Below, piece by piece: positions 54,634-64,000 of a DNA stretch of 64,000 nucleotides (position 1 is the stretch's first letter; each line of letters starts with the position of its first letter). The stretch covers positions 61,759 through 125,758 of the forward strand of contig NZ_MJAO01000017.1 in the NCBI RefSeq assembly GCF_001902635.1, in the 5' to 3' direction. Origin of the DNA: Serratia marcescens (GTDB taxonomy: Bacteria; Pseudomonadota; Gammaproteobacteria; Enterobacterales; Enterobacteriaceae). The notes beneath the pieces were generated by a model. It was not told the DNA's origin, did not search any database, and worked only from the letters and a program-made list of their open reading frames with translations. The translations under genes were made by a program, and so were the position numbers.

Positions 54634-55635
54634 ATGCGCACCACGGGCATCTGGGCTCTCGCCCTGACGACGCTGATTGGCTCACAGAGCGTCATCGCCG
54701 CTGATTTACCCGGCAAGGGGATCGCGGTACAGCCGGTACAAAGCACCATTTCCGAAGAGACTTTCCAGACGCTGCTGGTCAGCAAGGCGCTGGAAAAGCT
54801 GGGTTACGACGTGAAGGAACCGCGCGAAGTGGACTACAACGTCGCCTACACCTCCATCGCCTCCGGCGACGCGACCTTTATCGCAGTCAACTGGGATCCG
54901 CTGCACGCCGATCAATACAAGGCCGCCGGCGGCGACGCCAAGTTCTACCGCGAAGGCGTCTACGTCAACGGCGCCGCACAGGGCTACCTGATCGACAAGA
55001 AAACCGCCGAGCAGTATCACATCACCAATGTCGAACAGCTCAAGGATCCCAAGATCGCCAAACTGTTCGACACCAACGGCGACGGCAAGGCCGATCTGAC
55101 CGGCTGCACCCCGGGCTGGGGCTGCGAAGCGGTGATCAACCACCACATCAAGGCCTACGGTCTGAGCAGCACCGTCGAACACAACCAGGGCAACTACGCA
55201 GCGATGATCGCCGACACCATCACCCGCTACAAAGAGGGCAAGCCGGTGCTGTATTACACCTGGACACCGTACTGGGTCAGCGATGTGATGGTGCCGGGCC
55301 GCGACGTGATCTGGCTGCAGGTGCCGTTCTCCGCCCTGCCGGGCGAGCAGAAGAACGTCGACACCAAGCTGCCTAACGGCGCCAACTACGGTTTCCCGGT
55401 CAATACCATGCGCATCGCCGCCAACAAGCAGTGGGCCGAAGCCAATCCGGCGGCCGCCAAGCTGTTCGCCATCATGAAGCTGCCGATCGCCGACATCAAC
55501 GCGCAAAACCTGCGTATGCATGAAGGCCAGGCCTCGGAAGCCGACATCCAGAACCACGTCAACGGCTGGATCAAGGCGCACCAGGCGACCTTCGACGGCT
55601 GGGTGAAAACCGCCGCCGAAGCGGCGAAGCCATAA
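54634..55635 (+). CDS. proX: ProX, periplasmic glycine betaine-binding protein
   Basis: 333 aa. Signal peptide of about 22 residues (ending VIAADL). Contains the Cys-loop [16 protein letters not shown], forming a disulfide, and Trp residues for the quaternary ammonium pocket. Known: binds glycine betaine and proline betaine with high affinity. GGGGAAA ribosome site precedes the ATG; a hairpin follows. Confidence 0.95.
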   Translation: MRTTGIWALALTTLIGSQSVIAADLPGKGIAVQPVQSTISEETFQTLLVSKALEKLGYDVKEPREVDYNVAYTSIASGDATFIAVNWDPLHADQYKAAGGDAKFYREGVYVNGAAQGYLIDKKTAEQYHITNVEQLKDPKIAKLFDTNGDGKADLTGCTPGWGCEAVINHHIKAYGLSSTVEHNQGNYAAMIADTITRYKEGKPVLYYTWTPYWVSDVMVPGRDVIWLQVPFSALPGEQKNVDTKLPNGANYGFPVNTMRIAANKQWAEANPAAAKLFAIMKLPIADINAQNLRMHEGQASEADIQNHVNGWIKAHQATFDGWVKTAAEAAKP

Positions 55636-55641
55636 CCACTC

Positions 55642-55667
55642 AGGGGCGCCGCCTTTGCCGCGCCCCT
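55642..55667 (+). terminator. Hairpin after proX
   Basis: AGGGGCG (55642-55648) pairs with CGCCCCT (55661-55667) with further internal pairing of the CCGCC/GCCG parts. No T-run. It overlaps the stop of the convergent LysR gene. Confidence 0.5.
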
Positions 55668-56544
55668 ACCCCGCCATGTCGATGCCGCTGAAATGCAAAA
55701 AGCGCTCGGCGATAGTCGACATGGGCTGCGGCCAAATGCAATACACCTGGCGCCGCGGCCCGTCTTCAATCGGAATCGACACCAGCGCGCTTAAGCGTTG
55801 TGCGGTCGAGATCGGTACGATGCCCGCCGCCAACCCACGCCGCACCAAATTTTCCAGCCATTCGATATGATCGATTTCAAAACTGACGTGCCGACGAATG
55901 CCCGCCGCCTGAAAGGCGCGATCGGTTTGGCGCCGCGCACCGGTGCCGCTGTAAAAATCCACCAGCGGCACTTCCGCCAGCGCCTGCAGGTTCACCCGTT
56001 CGCGGCCGGCCAACGGATGCTGCGGCGCCACCAACGCCACCAGCGGCTCATCGGCCAACTGCCGGTGCGACATCGGCAGCAGGTCAGCATCGCCCGGCCA
56101 GATGCCGACGAACGCCATATCGCACTTCTGCTGGCGCACGTCTTCCAGCAACGCTTCGCTCATGCCGACGTACAGGCGGATATTCACCGCCGGATAGTGG
56201 CGGTGAAACTTGTCGAGCCTTTCGGTCAGAGCCATCACGTTTATCGTTGAAATGGTGCCGATAGTCAGGGTGCCGGACACCGCGCCGTCGGCCGCCGTCA
56301 CCTCCTCCACCAGCGCCTGCTGCGCCGCCAGCAGGCGCTGCGCAGGGGCCATAAAAGCCTGGCCGGCGGGGGTCAGCCGCACCCGGCGCGAGGTGCGTTC
56401 AAACAGCGTACAGCCCAGCTCTTCTTCCAGTTTGGCGATCTGGTGGCTGAGCGCCGACTGTACCGTATGGCAGCGCTGCGCCGCCCGAGTAAAGTTCAGC
56501 TCTTCCGCCACCGCCAGCGCATAGCGGATCTGTTTCAGGTTCAT
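55666..56544 (-). CDS. LysR-family transcriptional regulator
   Basis: 292 aa. N-terminal MNLKQIRYALAVAEELNFTR and QSALSHQIAKLEEELGCTLFER form the HTH. Divergent from the YgaY-like MFS gene (106-base gap), the expected target. Effector unknown. Resembles the OxyR/CynR-like branch but lacks clear redox cysteines. Convergent with proX. Confidence 0.9.
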   Translation of the reverse strand: MNLKQIRYALAVAEELNFTRAAQRCHTVQSALSHQIAKLEEELGCTLFERTSRRVRLTPAGQAFMAPAQRLLAAQQALVEEVTAADGAVSGTLTIGTISTINVMALTERLDKFHRHYPAVNIRLYVGMSEALLEDVRQQKCDMAFVGIWPGDADLLPMSHRQLADEPLVALVAPQHPLAGRERVNLQALAEVPLVDFYSGTGARRQTDRAFQAAGIRRHVSFEIDHIEWLENLVRRGLAAGIVPISTAQRLSALVSIPIEDGPRRQVYCIWPQPMSTIAERFLHFSGIDMAG

Positions 56545-56650
56545 GGCATCTATCTTGAAATGAGATAAATAAAATGAAAATTATACATTGGTTTCCCAGC
56601 GTACGTTGCCGGATACTGCGCGCCATCTTCTTCCCGTGATGAAATAAACC

Positions 56651-57850
56651 ATGAGCCAACAAAACGCCCATCCGGGCCTCAGCCCGGCGCTGACCGTGCT
56701 GATCGCCATCGCTACCGGCCTGGCGGTCGCCAGCAACTATTACGCGCAACCGCTGCTGGAAACCATCGCCACCGGCTTCAACCTGTCGGTCAATCAGGCC
56801 GGCTTTATCGTCACCGCCGCACAGTTGGGCTACGCCACCGGCCTGCTGCTGTTGGTGCCGCTCGGCGATATGTTCGAGCGCCGCGGGCTGATCGTTTTCA
56901 TGACGCTTCTGGCCGCCGGGGGCATGCTGATCACCGCCACCTCCGCCACGCTGCCGATGATGATCCTCGGCACCGCGCTCACCGGGCTGTTCTCGGTAGT
57001 GGCGCAGATTCTGGTGCCGCTGGCCGCCACGCTGGCCCACCCGGAAAAGCGCGGCAAGACCGTCGGCATCATCATGAGCGGCCTGCTGCTCGGCATCCTG
57101 CTGGCGCGCACCGTCGCGGGCGCGCTGGCGTCGTTCGGCGGCTGGCGCACCATCTACTGGGTCGCCAGCGGGCTGATGATCCTGATGGCGCTGATCCTAT
57201 GGCGTGCGCTGCCGCGCTATAAGCAGCATTCCGGGCTGAACTATCCGCAGTTGCTGGCCTCGATCTTCAGCCTGTTTTGCCGCACACCGCTGCTGCGCAC
57301 CCGCGCCATCCTCGGCGCCCTGTCGTTCGCCAACTTCAGCGTGCTCTGGACCTCGATGGCCTTTCTGCTCGCCGCACCGCCGTTCAACTACTCCGAGGGG
57401 GTGATCGGGCTGTTCGGCCTGGTGGGCGCCGCCGGGGCGTTGGCCGCTTCGCGCGCCGGCCATCTGGCGGACAAAGGCAAGGCCGGTTTGACCACCACCG
57501 TCGGCCTGGTGCTGTTGCTGCTGTCCTGGATACCCATCGCGCTGGCTAAACAATCGCTGTGGGCGCTGATTGCCGGCATCCTGATCCTCGATCTTGCAGT
57601 GCAGGCGGTACACGTCACCAACCAGAGCGTGATGTACCGCATCATGCCGGACGCGCGTAACCGACTGACCGCCGGCTACATGACCAGCTACTTTATCGGC
57701 GGTGCCCTCGGTTCGCTGCTTTCCGCCTCGGCCTATCAGCATGCCGGCTGGTACGGCGTGGCCGCCGTCGGGGGCGTTTTATGCCTGCTCAACCTGCTGA
57801 CCTGGTGGCTCGGCAAGCACCACGATCCGCAGGGACCGGCGACAATCTAA
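56651..57850 (+). CDS. ygaY: MFS transporter (YgaY-like)
   Basis: 399 aa. Twelve helices, motif A variant GDMFERRGLIVFM. Known: in E. coli ygaY lies between proX and ygaZ and is a disrupted pseudogene; the same position is held here by a full gene. Probably an exporter of the arabinose-efflux-like group. Controlled perhaps by the divergent LysR gene. Confidence 0.85.
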   Translation: MSQQNAHPGLSPALTVLIAIATGLAVASNYYAQPLLETIATGFNLSVNQAGFIVTAAQLGYATGLLLLVPLGDMFERRGLIVFMTLLAAGGMLITATSATLPMMILGTALTGLFSVVAQILVPLAATLAHPEKRGKTVGIIMSGLLLGILLARTVAGALASFGGWRTIYWVASGLMILMALILWRALPRYKQHSGLNYPQLLASIFSLFCRTPLLRTRAILGALSFANFSVLWTSMAFLLAAPPFNYSEGVIGLFGLVGAAGALAASRAGHLADKGKAGLTTTVGLVLLLLSWIPIALAKQSLWALIAGILILDLAVQAVHVTNQSVMYRIMPDARNRLTAGYMTSYFIGGALGSLLSASAYQHAGWYGVAAVGGVLCLLNLLTWWLGKHHDPQGPATI

Positions 57851-57971
57851 TTACCGTGCAAATAGTAACTAAAGAAATTTATTAGCGGTGCAGGGTATAA
57901 ACATTACTCACTCTCTGGTAATGTTCTGGACATAAACTATTGAAGTCCTATCTACCCTGCGACCCACAACC

Positions 57972-58718
57972 ATGCAAAGCCAAGCTGCAGACAGCCTCAA
58001 TCCGCCCGCCGTCAGCGCCACCTTCGCCAACGGCGTCGTCGACAGTTTGCCGATCGTCATCGGGTATGTCCCGGTGGCGTTCGCCTTCGGCCTCAGCGCC
58101 GTCAAACTGGGCTTTTCCCCGCTGGAAAGCATTTTCTTCTCCTGCATCATCTACGCCGGCGCCAGCCAGTTCGTGATCACCGCCCTGCTCAGCGCCGGCA
58201 TGTCGCTGTGGGTCTCCGCGTTGACGGTGATGGCGATGGACGTGCGCCACCTGCTGTACGGCCCGGCGCTGCGCCATCGCATCGTCTCGCGCATGTCGCC
58301 CGGCAAAACGGCATTGTGGGCCTTTGGCCTGACCGATGAGGTGTTCGCCGCCGCCACCGCCAAATTGATACGCAACCACCGCAGCTGGAGCGAAAACTGG
58401 ATGCTGGGCATCGCGCTTTGCGCCTGGCTCTCGTGGGTAGCCGGCACCGCGCTCGGCGCGCTGTTCGGCAACGGCCCGCTGGAGCAGTTCCCGGTGATCG
58501 AAGCGTCGCTCACCTTCATGCTGCCGGCGTTGTTTCTCAGCTTCCTGCTGACCGCTTTCCGGCGCCCGCAGAGCCTGACCATCGCCGCCGCGCTGGCCGG
58601 CGCACTGCTTGGCGCAGTGCTGTTCTCCATTCCGGTCGCCATTTTGGCCGGCATCGGCGCCGGTTGCCTCGCAGCCCTGTTCCAGCCCACTCCCGCGGAG
58701 GCCAGCCATGAACACTGA
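57972..58718 (+). CDS. ygaZ: YgaZ, branched-chain amino acid exporter large subunit (AzlC)
   Basis: 248 aa. AzlC family: PIVIGYVPVAFAFGLSAVKLGFS and ASQFVITALLSAG with membrane helices. Known: YgaZH exports L-valine and other branched-chain amino acids. Overlaps ygaH by 11 bases, coupled translation. The 120-base gap after the MFS gene should hold its promoter. Confidence 0.93.
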   Translation: MQSQAADSLNPPAVSATFANGVVDSLPIVIGYVPVAFAFGLSAVKLGFSPLESIFFSCIIYAGASQFVITALLSAGMSLWVSALTVMAMDVRHLLYGPALRHRIVSRMSPGKTALWAFGLTDEVFAAATAKLIRNHRSWSENWMLGIALCAWLSWVAGTALGALFGNGPLEQFPVIEASLTFMLPALFLSFLLTAFRRPQSLTIAAALAGALLGAVLFSIPVAILAGIGAGCLAALFQPTPAEASHEH

Positions 58719-59055
58719 CGTGCTGGTGATCGGCCTGGTGGTGGGCTGCGCCAATTACCTGTTCCGCTATCTGCCGCTGCGGCTGGCGCCGGCGCGCGCC
58801 CAGCCCGGCATCAAGCGCGGCAAGGCCGCACTGCTGCTCGACAGCATCGGTATCGCCTCGATCTGCGCCTTGCTGGTGGTCTCCAGCACGCCGGTGGTGA
58901 TGCGCGAGCCCGATAAGCTGCTGCCGACGCTGGTGGGCTTCGCCGCGCTGGCGCTGTGCTTCTACCGCAGCAAAAGCATCATCCTGTCGACGCTGCTCGG
59001 CGCGACGGCATTTGGCGTCACATTAAAATTGTTAATGTTTTTCGCTCCGGGCTGA
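58708..59055 (+). CDS. ygaH: YgaH, branched-chain amino acid exporter small subunit (AzlD)
   Basis: 115 aa from ATG 58708, inside the end of ygaZ. AzlD-type: NYLFRYLPLRLAP and four hydrophobic segments. Known: small partner of AzlC for L-valine export. In E. coli mprA follows, as here (162-base gap). Confidence 0.92.
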   Translation: MNTDVLVIGLVVGCANYLFRYLPLRLAPARAQPGIKRGKAALLLDSIGIASICALLVVSSTPVVMREPDKLLPTLVGFAALALCFYRSKSIILSTLLGATAFGVTLKLLMFFAPG

Positions 59056-59217
59056 CGCCGTTCCCGGACGTTTGGCTTCACTTTGGTGTTTTCATGCGCC
59101 GCACCTTTACAAACACTGACAAATGACACGAATTGCTAAATTATCCGCACGGCTGAACATTTACATTATTTGTCACCGTCGTTACTATCTCGAACGAAAT
59201 TAATGAGGCCCTAAATT

Positions 59218-59736
59218 ATGGAAAGCTCGTTTGCCCCCATAGAACAAATGCTGAATTTCCGCGCCAAACGGCAGAAAGATTTCCCTTATCAGGAAATCCT
59301 GCTGACCCGCCTGTGTATGCATATGCAAGGTAAATTGCTGGAAAATCGCAATAAAATGCTGAAGGCGCAGGGGATTAACGAAACACTGTTTATGGCGCTG
59401 ATTACCCTGGATGCGCAGGAAAGCCACAGCATCCAACCTTCTGAGCTAAGCTCTGCCTTAGGCTCCTCGCGCACCAATGCCACCCGCATCGCCGACGAGC
59501 TGGAGAAACGCGGCTGGATCGAGCGCCGGGAAAGCGACAACGATCGCCGCTGCCTGCATCTGCATCTGACGCCGCAGGGGGAAGAATTTCTCAGTCAACT
59601 GCTGCCGCCGCAGCACCAATGTCTGCATTTCCTGTGGTCCACGCTGACCGACGATGAGCAAAAACAGCTGGAACAACTGACGCGCAAATTGCTGGCACGT
59701 CTGGATCAAATGGAAATCACAGAACAGTTATCCTAA
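59218..59736 (+). CDS. mprA: MprA/EmrR, MarR-family repressor of the Emr efflux pump
   Basis: 172 aa. MarR winged helix: [44 protein letters not shown] (in pieces), the DxRxx wing DNDRR. Known: represses emrAB and itself; drugs such as CCCP or salicylate release it. Start of the mprA-omf-emrA-emrB cluster; 28 bases to the next gene. Confidence 0.93.
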   Translation: MESSFAPIEQMLNFRAKRQKDFPYQEILLTRLCMHMQGKLLENRNKMLKAQGINETLFMALITLDAQESHSIQPSELSSALGSSRTNATRIADELEKRGWIERRESDNDRRCLHLHLTPQGEEFLSQLLPPQHQCLHFLWSTLTDDEQKQLEQLTRKLLARLDQMEITEQLS

Positions 59737-59764
59737 TTCACAATTTCTGTTCAGGTACCTACTT

Positions 59765-61216
59765 ATGCGATCCCCATTTAACTGGAGATTCACCCCGCTG
59801 TTCGCCGTGTTGCTGCTGGCTGGGTGTGCTTCGACCGATAATATTGCCCCGCAATCCACGCTGATGGATCCGCAGAACCTGCAGCTGGCTCAGCCGAAAG
59901 TCAGTTCGCTGGCCGTCAGCCCGCAGTGGTGGCGCGCCCTTAAGGATCCGCAGCTGGACGCCTTGATGACGCAGACGCTGCAAAGCTCGCCGACCCTGCG
60001 CCAGGCCGCCGCCCGCGTGCGCGAAGCGCAGAGCGTGGTGGGTGAAGCCAGCGCCGCCAACGGGCCGAACCTGGATCTGAACGCCAGCACCCAGCGTCAG
60101 CGCGTGCCGCAAAACGTCAACATGGGGCTGGGGTATCCGCATAAGCCGATCTACGAAAGCTCCAACTCGCTGGGGCTGAACCTGGCGTACGAGTTCGACT
60201 GGTGGGGCAAATACCGCAATCAGGTGAACGCCGCCAAGGCGCAGGTCAACGCCGCGCGCGCCGAGCAGGAGCAGGCGGCGCTGACGCTCACCAGCTCGGT
60301 GGCGTCCGCCTACTACCAGCTACAGAGCAATCTGGCGCTCGAAAAGCTGTTGCAACAGGAAGTGAACAACAATGAGCGCCTGACCGCGCTGCGCCAACAG
60401 CGCTATCAGGCCGGCCTGACCGGCGTCGACGTGCCGCAACAAACCCAGGCGCAGTCCGACGTCGCCAAGCAGCAGATCCTGCAATTGCAGTCGCAGATCC
60501 AGCAGCTCAGGCACCAGCTCGCCGCGCTGGCGGGCCAGGGGCCGAACGCCATGCAGCACCTGCGGCAGGTGCCGCTGCCCGCAGACAACCTGATGGCGCC
60601 GCAGGGCGAGCTGACGGCGGATCTGCTGGGCAAACGCCCGGACATCGCCGCGCAACGCCAACTGGTGGAGTCTTACAGCCAGCGCGTCAGCGCCGCGCGT
60701 AAAGAGTTTTACCCCAGCCTGACCATTTCAGCCTTCGCCGGCCTGATGACCACCAATACCAGTGGCACCAGCCCGAATCTGTTTGAAGCGGCCAGCCAGG
60801 CCTGGAACGTGATGCCGGCGATTTCGCTGCCGATCTTCCACGCCGGGGCGCTGCGCAGCAAGCTGGGCGAGGAATCCGCGCTGTATGACGAAGCGGTGGA
60901 ATCCTATAACCAAACCATCCTGAACGCAGTACAGGAGACCGCCGACGCCATCACCATCCAGCAGAGCTCTGCGCAACAGCAGCTGCAGGCGGCGTCCGCG
61001 GCCCAGTCGATGCAACAGGTGTACCAGGTCGCCAACGCCCGTTACCAGGCAGGGATTATCGGGCGCGACGAGTTGCTGACCAGCCAGACGCAGCTATTGC
61101 AGCAGCAACAGGCGGAGTTGAATGCCAGCAGCAATTTACTGCAGGCGAAGATAGGACTGATCCGCGCATTGGGCGGTGGCTATCAGGCCCCGGCCGCAGC
61201 GGATTCAAAAGCATAA
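59765..61216 (+). CDS. Outer membrane efflux lipoprotein (TolC/NodT-like) for EmrAB
   Basis: 483 aa. Lipobox LLAGC with Cys21, then the two-repeat OEP fold: coiled-coil rich segments with Gln/Ala, NLDLNAS and a second YQAGIIGRDELLTSQ. Known: RND/MFS tripartite pumps use such channels; E. coli emrAB uses TolC instead and has no channel gene here. It is inserted between mprA and emrA, 23 bases before emrA, so is in the same operon. Confidence 0.92.
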   Translation: MRSPFNWRFTPLFAVLLLAGCASTDNIAPQSTLMDPQNLQLAQPKVSSLAVSPQWWRALKDPQLDALMTQTLQSSPTLRQAAARVREAQSVVGEASAANGPNLDLNASTQRQRVPQNVNMGLGYPHKPIYESSNSLGLNLAYEFDWWGKYRNQVNAAKAQVNAARAEQEQAALTLTSSVASAYYQLQSNLALEKLLQQEVNNNERLTALRQQRYQAGLTGVDVPQQTQAQSDVAKQQILQLQSQIQQLRHQLAALAGQGPNAMQHLRQVPLPADNLMAPQGELTADLLGKRPDIAAQRQLVESYSQRVSAARKEFYPSLTISAFAGLMTTNTSGTSPNLFEAASQAWNVMPAISLPIFHAGALRSKLGEESALYDEAVESYNQTILNAVQETADAITIQQSSAQQQLQAASAAQSMQQVYQVANARYQAGIIGRDELLTSQTQLLQQQQAELNASSNLLQAKIGLIRALGGGYQAPAAADSKA

Positions 61217-61239
61217 TAATATAAGGCTTGGAGAAGAGC

Positions 61240-62412
61240 ATGAGCGCAAGCGCGGACATCCAAAACCCGCAGCAGCCGAGCGGCAAAAAGAAGCAGCGTA
61301 AATTTTGGCTGCTGTTGCTGACGGTTATTTTCATTGTTATTGGGGTGGCTTACTTAGTGTATTGGTTCCTGGTGCTGCGTCATCACCAGGAAACCGATGA
61401 CGCCTACGTCTCCGGCAACCAGGTGCAGATCATGGCCCAGGTATCCGGCAGCGTGAACCGCGTCAATTTCGACAACACCGATTACGTCAAGCAGGGCGAC
61501 GTGTTGCTGACGCTCGATCCGACCGACGCCGAGCAGGCGTTTGAACGCGCCAAGACCGGCCTGGCCAACAGCGTGCGTCAAACCCACCAGCTGATCATCA
61601 ATAGCAAGCAGTACCAGGCCAACATCGCCCTGCGCAAGACCGATCTGAGCAAGGCCGAGAACGATCTGAAGCGCCGCGTGGTACTGGGCAGCGTTGACGC
61701 CATCGGCCGTGAAGAACTGCAACACGCTCGCGATGCGGTCGACAGCGCCAAAGCGGCGCTGGAAGTGGCGGTGCAGCAATACAATGCCAACCAGGCGATG
61801 GTGCTGAACACCCCGCTGGAACAGCAGCCGGCGATCCAACAGGCCGCCGCGCAGATGCGCGACGCCTGGCTGGCGCTGCAGCGCACCAAGGTGATCAGCC
61901 CGATCACCGGCTATGTCTCGCGCCGCAGCGTGCAGGTCGGCGCGCAGATCGCCGCCGGGGCGCCGCTGATGGCGGTGGTGCCGGCCGATCACATCTGGGT
62001 TGACGCCAACTTCAAGGAAACCCAGATCGCCAACATGCGCATTGGCCAGCCGGCGACGGTGGTCAGCGACGTCTACGGCGGCGACGTGGTGTATCAGGGC
62101 AAAGTGGTCGGTATCGACATGGGTACCGGCAGCGCCTTCTCGCTGCTGCCGGCGCAAAACGCCACCGGCAACTGGATCAAAGTGGTGCAACGCCTGCCGG
62201 TGCGTATCGAACTCGACGCCAAGCAGGTGGCCGATCATCCGCTGCGCATCGGCCTTTCGACGCTGGTGACCGTCGACACCGCCAATCTGGACGGCCGCGT
62301 GCTGGCCGACGTGGTGCGCGACAAGCCGCTGTACCAGAGCGACGCGCTGGCGTTGAATCTGGCGCCGGTTAACCAGCTGATCGCCGACGTGATCCATGCG
62401 AACGCCGGCTAA
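61240..62412 (+). CDS. emrA: EmrA, membrane fusion protein of the Emr pump
   Basis: 390 aa from ATG 61240 with GGAGAAGAG upstream, equal to E. coli EmrA in length. One transmembrane helix (about residues 25-48), lipoyl halves VSGSVNRVNFDNTD and SPITGYVSRR, and a coiled-coil hairpin (about 105-210). Known: connects EmrB to the outer membrane channel. EmrB starts 17 bases after its stop. Confidence 0.95.
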   Translation: MSASADIQNPQQPSGKKKQRKFWLLLLTVIFIVIGVAYLVYWFLVLRHHQETDDAYVSGNQVQIMAQVSGSVNRVNFDNTDYVKQGDVLLTLDPTDAEQAFERAKTGLANSVRQTHQLIINSKQYQANIALRKTDLSKAENDLKRRVVLGSVDAIGREELQHARDAVDSAKAALEVAVQQYNANQAMVLNTPLEQQPAIQQAAAQMRDAWLALQRTKVISPITGYVSRRSVQVGAQIAAGAPLMAVVPADHIWVDANFKETQIANMRIGQPATVVSDVYGGDVVYQGKVVGIDMGTGSAFSLLPAQNATGNWIKVVQRLPVRIELDAKQVADHPLRIGLSTLVTVDTANLDGRVLADVVRDKPLYQSDALALNLAPVNQLIADVIHANAG

Positions 62413-62429
62413 GCGCGCGGGAGGCCATC

Positions 62430-63968
62430 TTGCCACAGAAACCGCTTGAAGGCGCCCAGCTCGCCTGGATGACGGTCGCGCTCGCCATGGCGACCTTCAT
62501 GCAGGTGCTGGACTCCACTATCGCCAACGTGGCGATCCCCACCATCGCCGGTAACCTCGGGTCTTCCAACTCGCAGGGGACCTGGGTGATCACCTCGTTC
62601 GGCGTAGCGAACGCCATCTCGATTCCGATCACCGGCTGGCTGGCGAAGCGTATCGGCGAAGTGCGCCTGTTCCTCTGGTCGACCGCGCTGTTCGTGCTAG
62701 CCTCCTGGCTGTGCGGCATCTCCAACAGCCTCGGCATGCTGATCTTCTTCCGCGTGATCCAGGGCGTGGTGGCCGGGCCGCTGATCCCGCTGTCGCAGAG
62801 CCTGTTGCTGAACAACTACCCGCCCGCCAAACGCGCGATGGCCCTGGCGCTTTGGTCGATGACGGTGATCGTCGCGCCGATCTTCGGGCCGATCCTCGGC
62901 GGCTATATCAGCGACAACTACCATTGGGGCTGGATCTTCTTCATCAACATCCCGATCGGCGCCTTCGTGATCATGGCGGCGATGGCAACGTTGAAGGGGC
63001 GAGAAACCAAAACCGAGATCAAACCGATCGACACCGTCGGGCTGGTGCTGCTGATCGTCGGCATCGGTTCGCTGCAGGTCATGCTCGATCAGGGCAAAGA
63101 GCTGGACTGGTTCAACTCGACCGAGATCATCACCCTCACCGTCGTCGCGGTGGTGGCGCTGCTGTTCCTGGTGGTGTGGGAGCTGACGGACGACCATCCG
63201 GTAGTGGATCTGTCGCTGTTCAAGTCGCGCAACTTCACCATCGGCTGCCTGTGTATCAGCCTGGCCTACATGCTGTATTTCGGTGCCATCGTGCTGTTGC
63301 CGCAGCTGCTGCAAGAGGTGTACGGCTATACCGCCACCTGGGCGGGGCTGGCTTCGGCGCCGGTTGGGCTGATCCCGGTGCTGCTGTCGCCGATCATCGG
63401 CAAGTTCGGCAACCGGCTCGACATGCGCCGGCTGGTGACCTTCAGCTTCATCATGTATGCCGTGTGCTTCTACTGGCGCGCCTATACGTTTGAACCGGGC
63501 ATGGACTTCGGCGCTTCCGCCTGGCCGCAGTTTGTCCAGGGCTTCGCCATCGCCTGCTTCTTCATGCCATTGACCACCATCACGCTATCCGGTCTGCCGC
63601 CGGAACGCATGGCGGCGGCGTCGAGCCTGTCGAACTTTACGCGAACGCTGGCGGGGTCGATCGGTACGTCGATCACCACGACCCTATGGACGCAGCGCGA
63701 ATCTCAGCATCATGCGCAGCTGACGGAGTTCGTCAACCCGTATAACCCGCAGTCGCAAGAGATGTACCGGCAGTTGGAGCAGCTCGGCATGAGCAAGCAG
63801 CAGGCGTCGGCCTACATCGCCAACGAGATCACCGCGCAGGGGCTGATCATCTCCGCCAACGAGATCTTTTGGCTGTCGGCCGGGGTATTCCTGATCCTGC
63901 TGGCGCTGGTGTGGGTGGCGAAGCCGCCGTTCAGTTCCGGCGGCGGTGGGGGCGGCGGCGCTCACTAA
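62430..63968 (+). CDS. emrB: EmrB, drug/proton antiporter (MFS DHA2)
   Basis: 512 aa with TTG start 62430 (GGGAGG six bases before), length as in E. coli. MFS DHA2 with 14 helices; DSTIANVAIPTIAGNLG and motif C GPILGGYISDNYHW visible, C-terminal Gly-rich tail GGGGGGGAH. Known: exports hydrophobic drugs and uncouplers such as CCCP and nalidixic acid. Ends near the window edge and complete. Confidence 0.95.
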   Translation: MPQKPLEGAQLAWMTVALAMATFMQVLDSTIANVAIPTIAGNLGSSNSQGTWVITSFGVANAISIPITGWLAKRIGEVRLFLWSTALFVLASWLCGISNSLGMLIFFRVIQGVVAGPLIPLSQSLLLNNYPPAKRAMALALWSMTVIVAPIFGPILGGYISDNYHWGWIFFINIPIGAFVIMAAMATLKGRETKTEIKPIDTVGLVLLIVGIGSLQVMLDQGKELDWFNSTEIITLTVVAVVALLFLVVWELTDDHPVVDLSLFKSRNFTIGCLCISLAYMLYFGAIVLLPQLLQEVYGYTATWAGLASAPVGLIPVLLSPIIGKFGNRLDMRRLVTFSFIMYAVCFYWRAYTFEPGMDFGASAWPQFVQGFAIACFFMPLTTITLSGLPPERMAAASSLSNFTRTLAGSIGTSITTTLWTQRESQHHAQLTEFVNPYNPQSQEMYRQLEQLGMSKQQASAYIANEITAQGLIISANEIFWLSAGVFLILLALVWVAKPPFSSGGGGGGGAH

Positions 63969-64000
63969 GCACCAATAAACGAAACGGGCGCCCTGGGGCG

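Noticed and set aside
61354..62436. 360-codon frame antisense to emrA
   Set aside because: Shadow of emrA with biased Gln/Arg/His composition and no ribosome site.

Overview
The window fits the chromosome of an enterobacterium close to Serratia (inference). From about 37 kb onward the gene order is the enteric ygaM - nrdHIEF - proVWX - MFS (ygaY-like) - ygaZH - mprA - emrAB block. The chromosomal part is GC-rich with enteric gene families throughout. Species-level naming would need a database comparison.

Positions 1-14.8 kb are an AT-richer genomic island of the CP4-57/P4 type. From its left edge it carries a defence cargo on the minus strand: a nuclease-like gene with an overlapping partner cut by the window edge, and a complete four-gene Qat system (qatABCD). 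These are followed by island backbone genes: YfjJ-like and YfjI-like (DUF3987) proteins, then on the plus strand YfjP-like GTPase, tiny membrane proteins, two exported proteins, YfjQ-like DUF932/945, KlcA/ArdB antirestriction, RadC-like, DUF987, and the CbeA/CbtA antitoxin-toxin pair. A degenerate copy of what looks like the tmRNA (ssrA) 3' end with a downstream terminator at 14.76-14.86 kb probably marks the right attachment site. The integrase and intact ssrA would lie left of position 1.

Positions 14.9-37 kb are ordinary chromosome: yiaWV-type membrane fusion genes, a DUF3313 lipoprotein and LysR regulator, the cyuPA cysteine uptake/desulfidase operon, a PepSY/DUF2946 putative metal module, several GNAT acetyltransferases, a methyltransferase, two MFS pumps with LysR regulators, the acid-shock gene asr with a recognisable RstA box, and a NicO-type metal exporter. 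A stretch at 36.6-37.2 kb looks like decayed coding DNA.

Positions 37-52 kb: ygaM-like, a MocR-type regulator divergent from an AhpD-like gene, and nrdHIEF with tandem NrdR boxes. An 8.7-kb block not found between nrdF and proV in E. coli follows: DUF1289, SDR, LysR, metallo-hydrolase, patatin, a 2-hydroxycarboxylate symporter and its CitA/CitB-type two-component system.

Positions 52-64 kb: proVWX (glycine betaine uptake, with a conserved osmotic promoter), a LysR/MFS pair, ygaZH, and a multidrug efflux cluster mprA - outer membrane factor - emrA - emrB. Here the outer membrane channel is encoded inside the operon, giving a self-contained tripartite pump.
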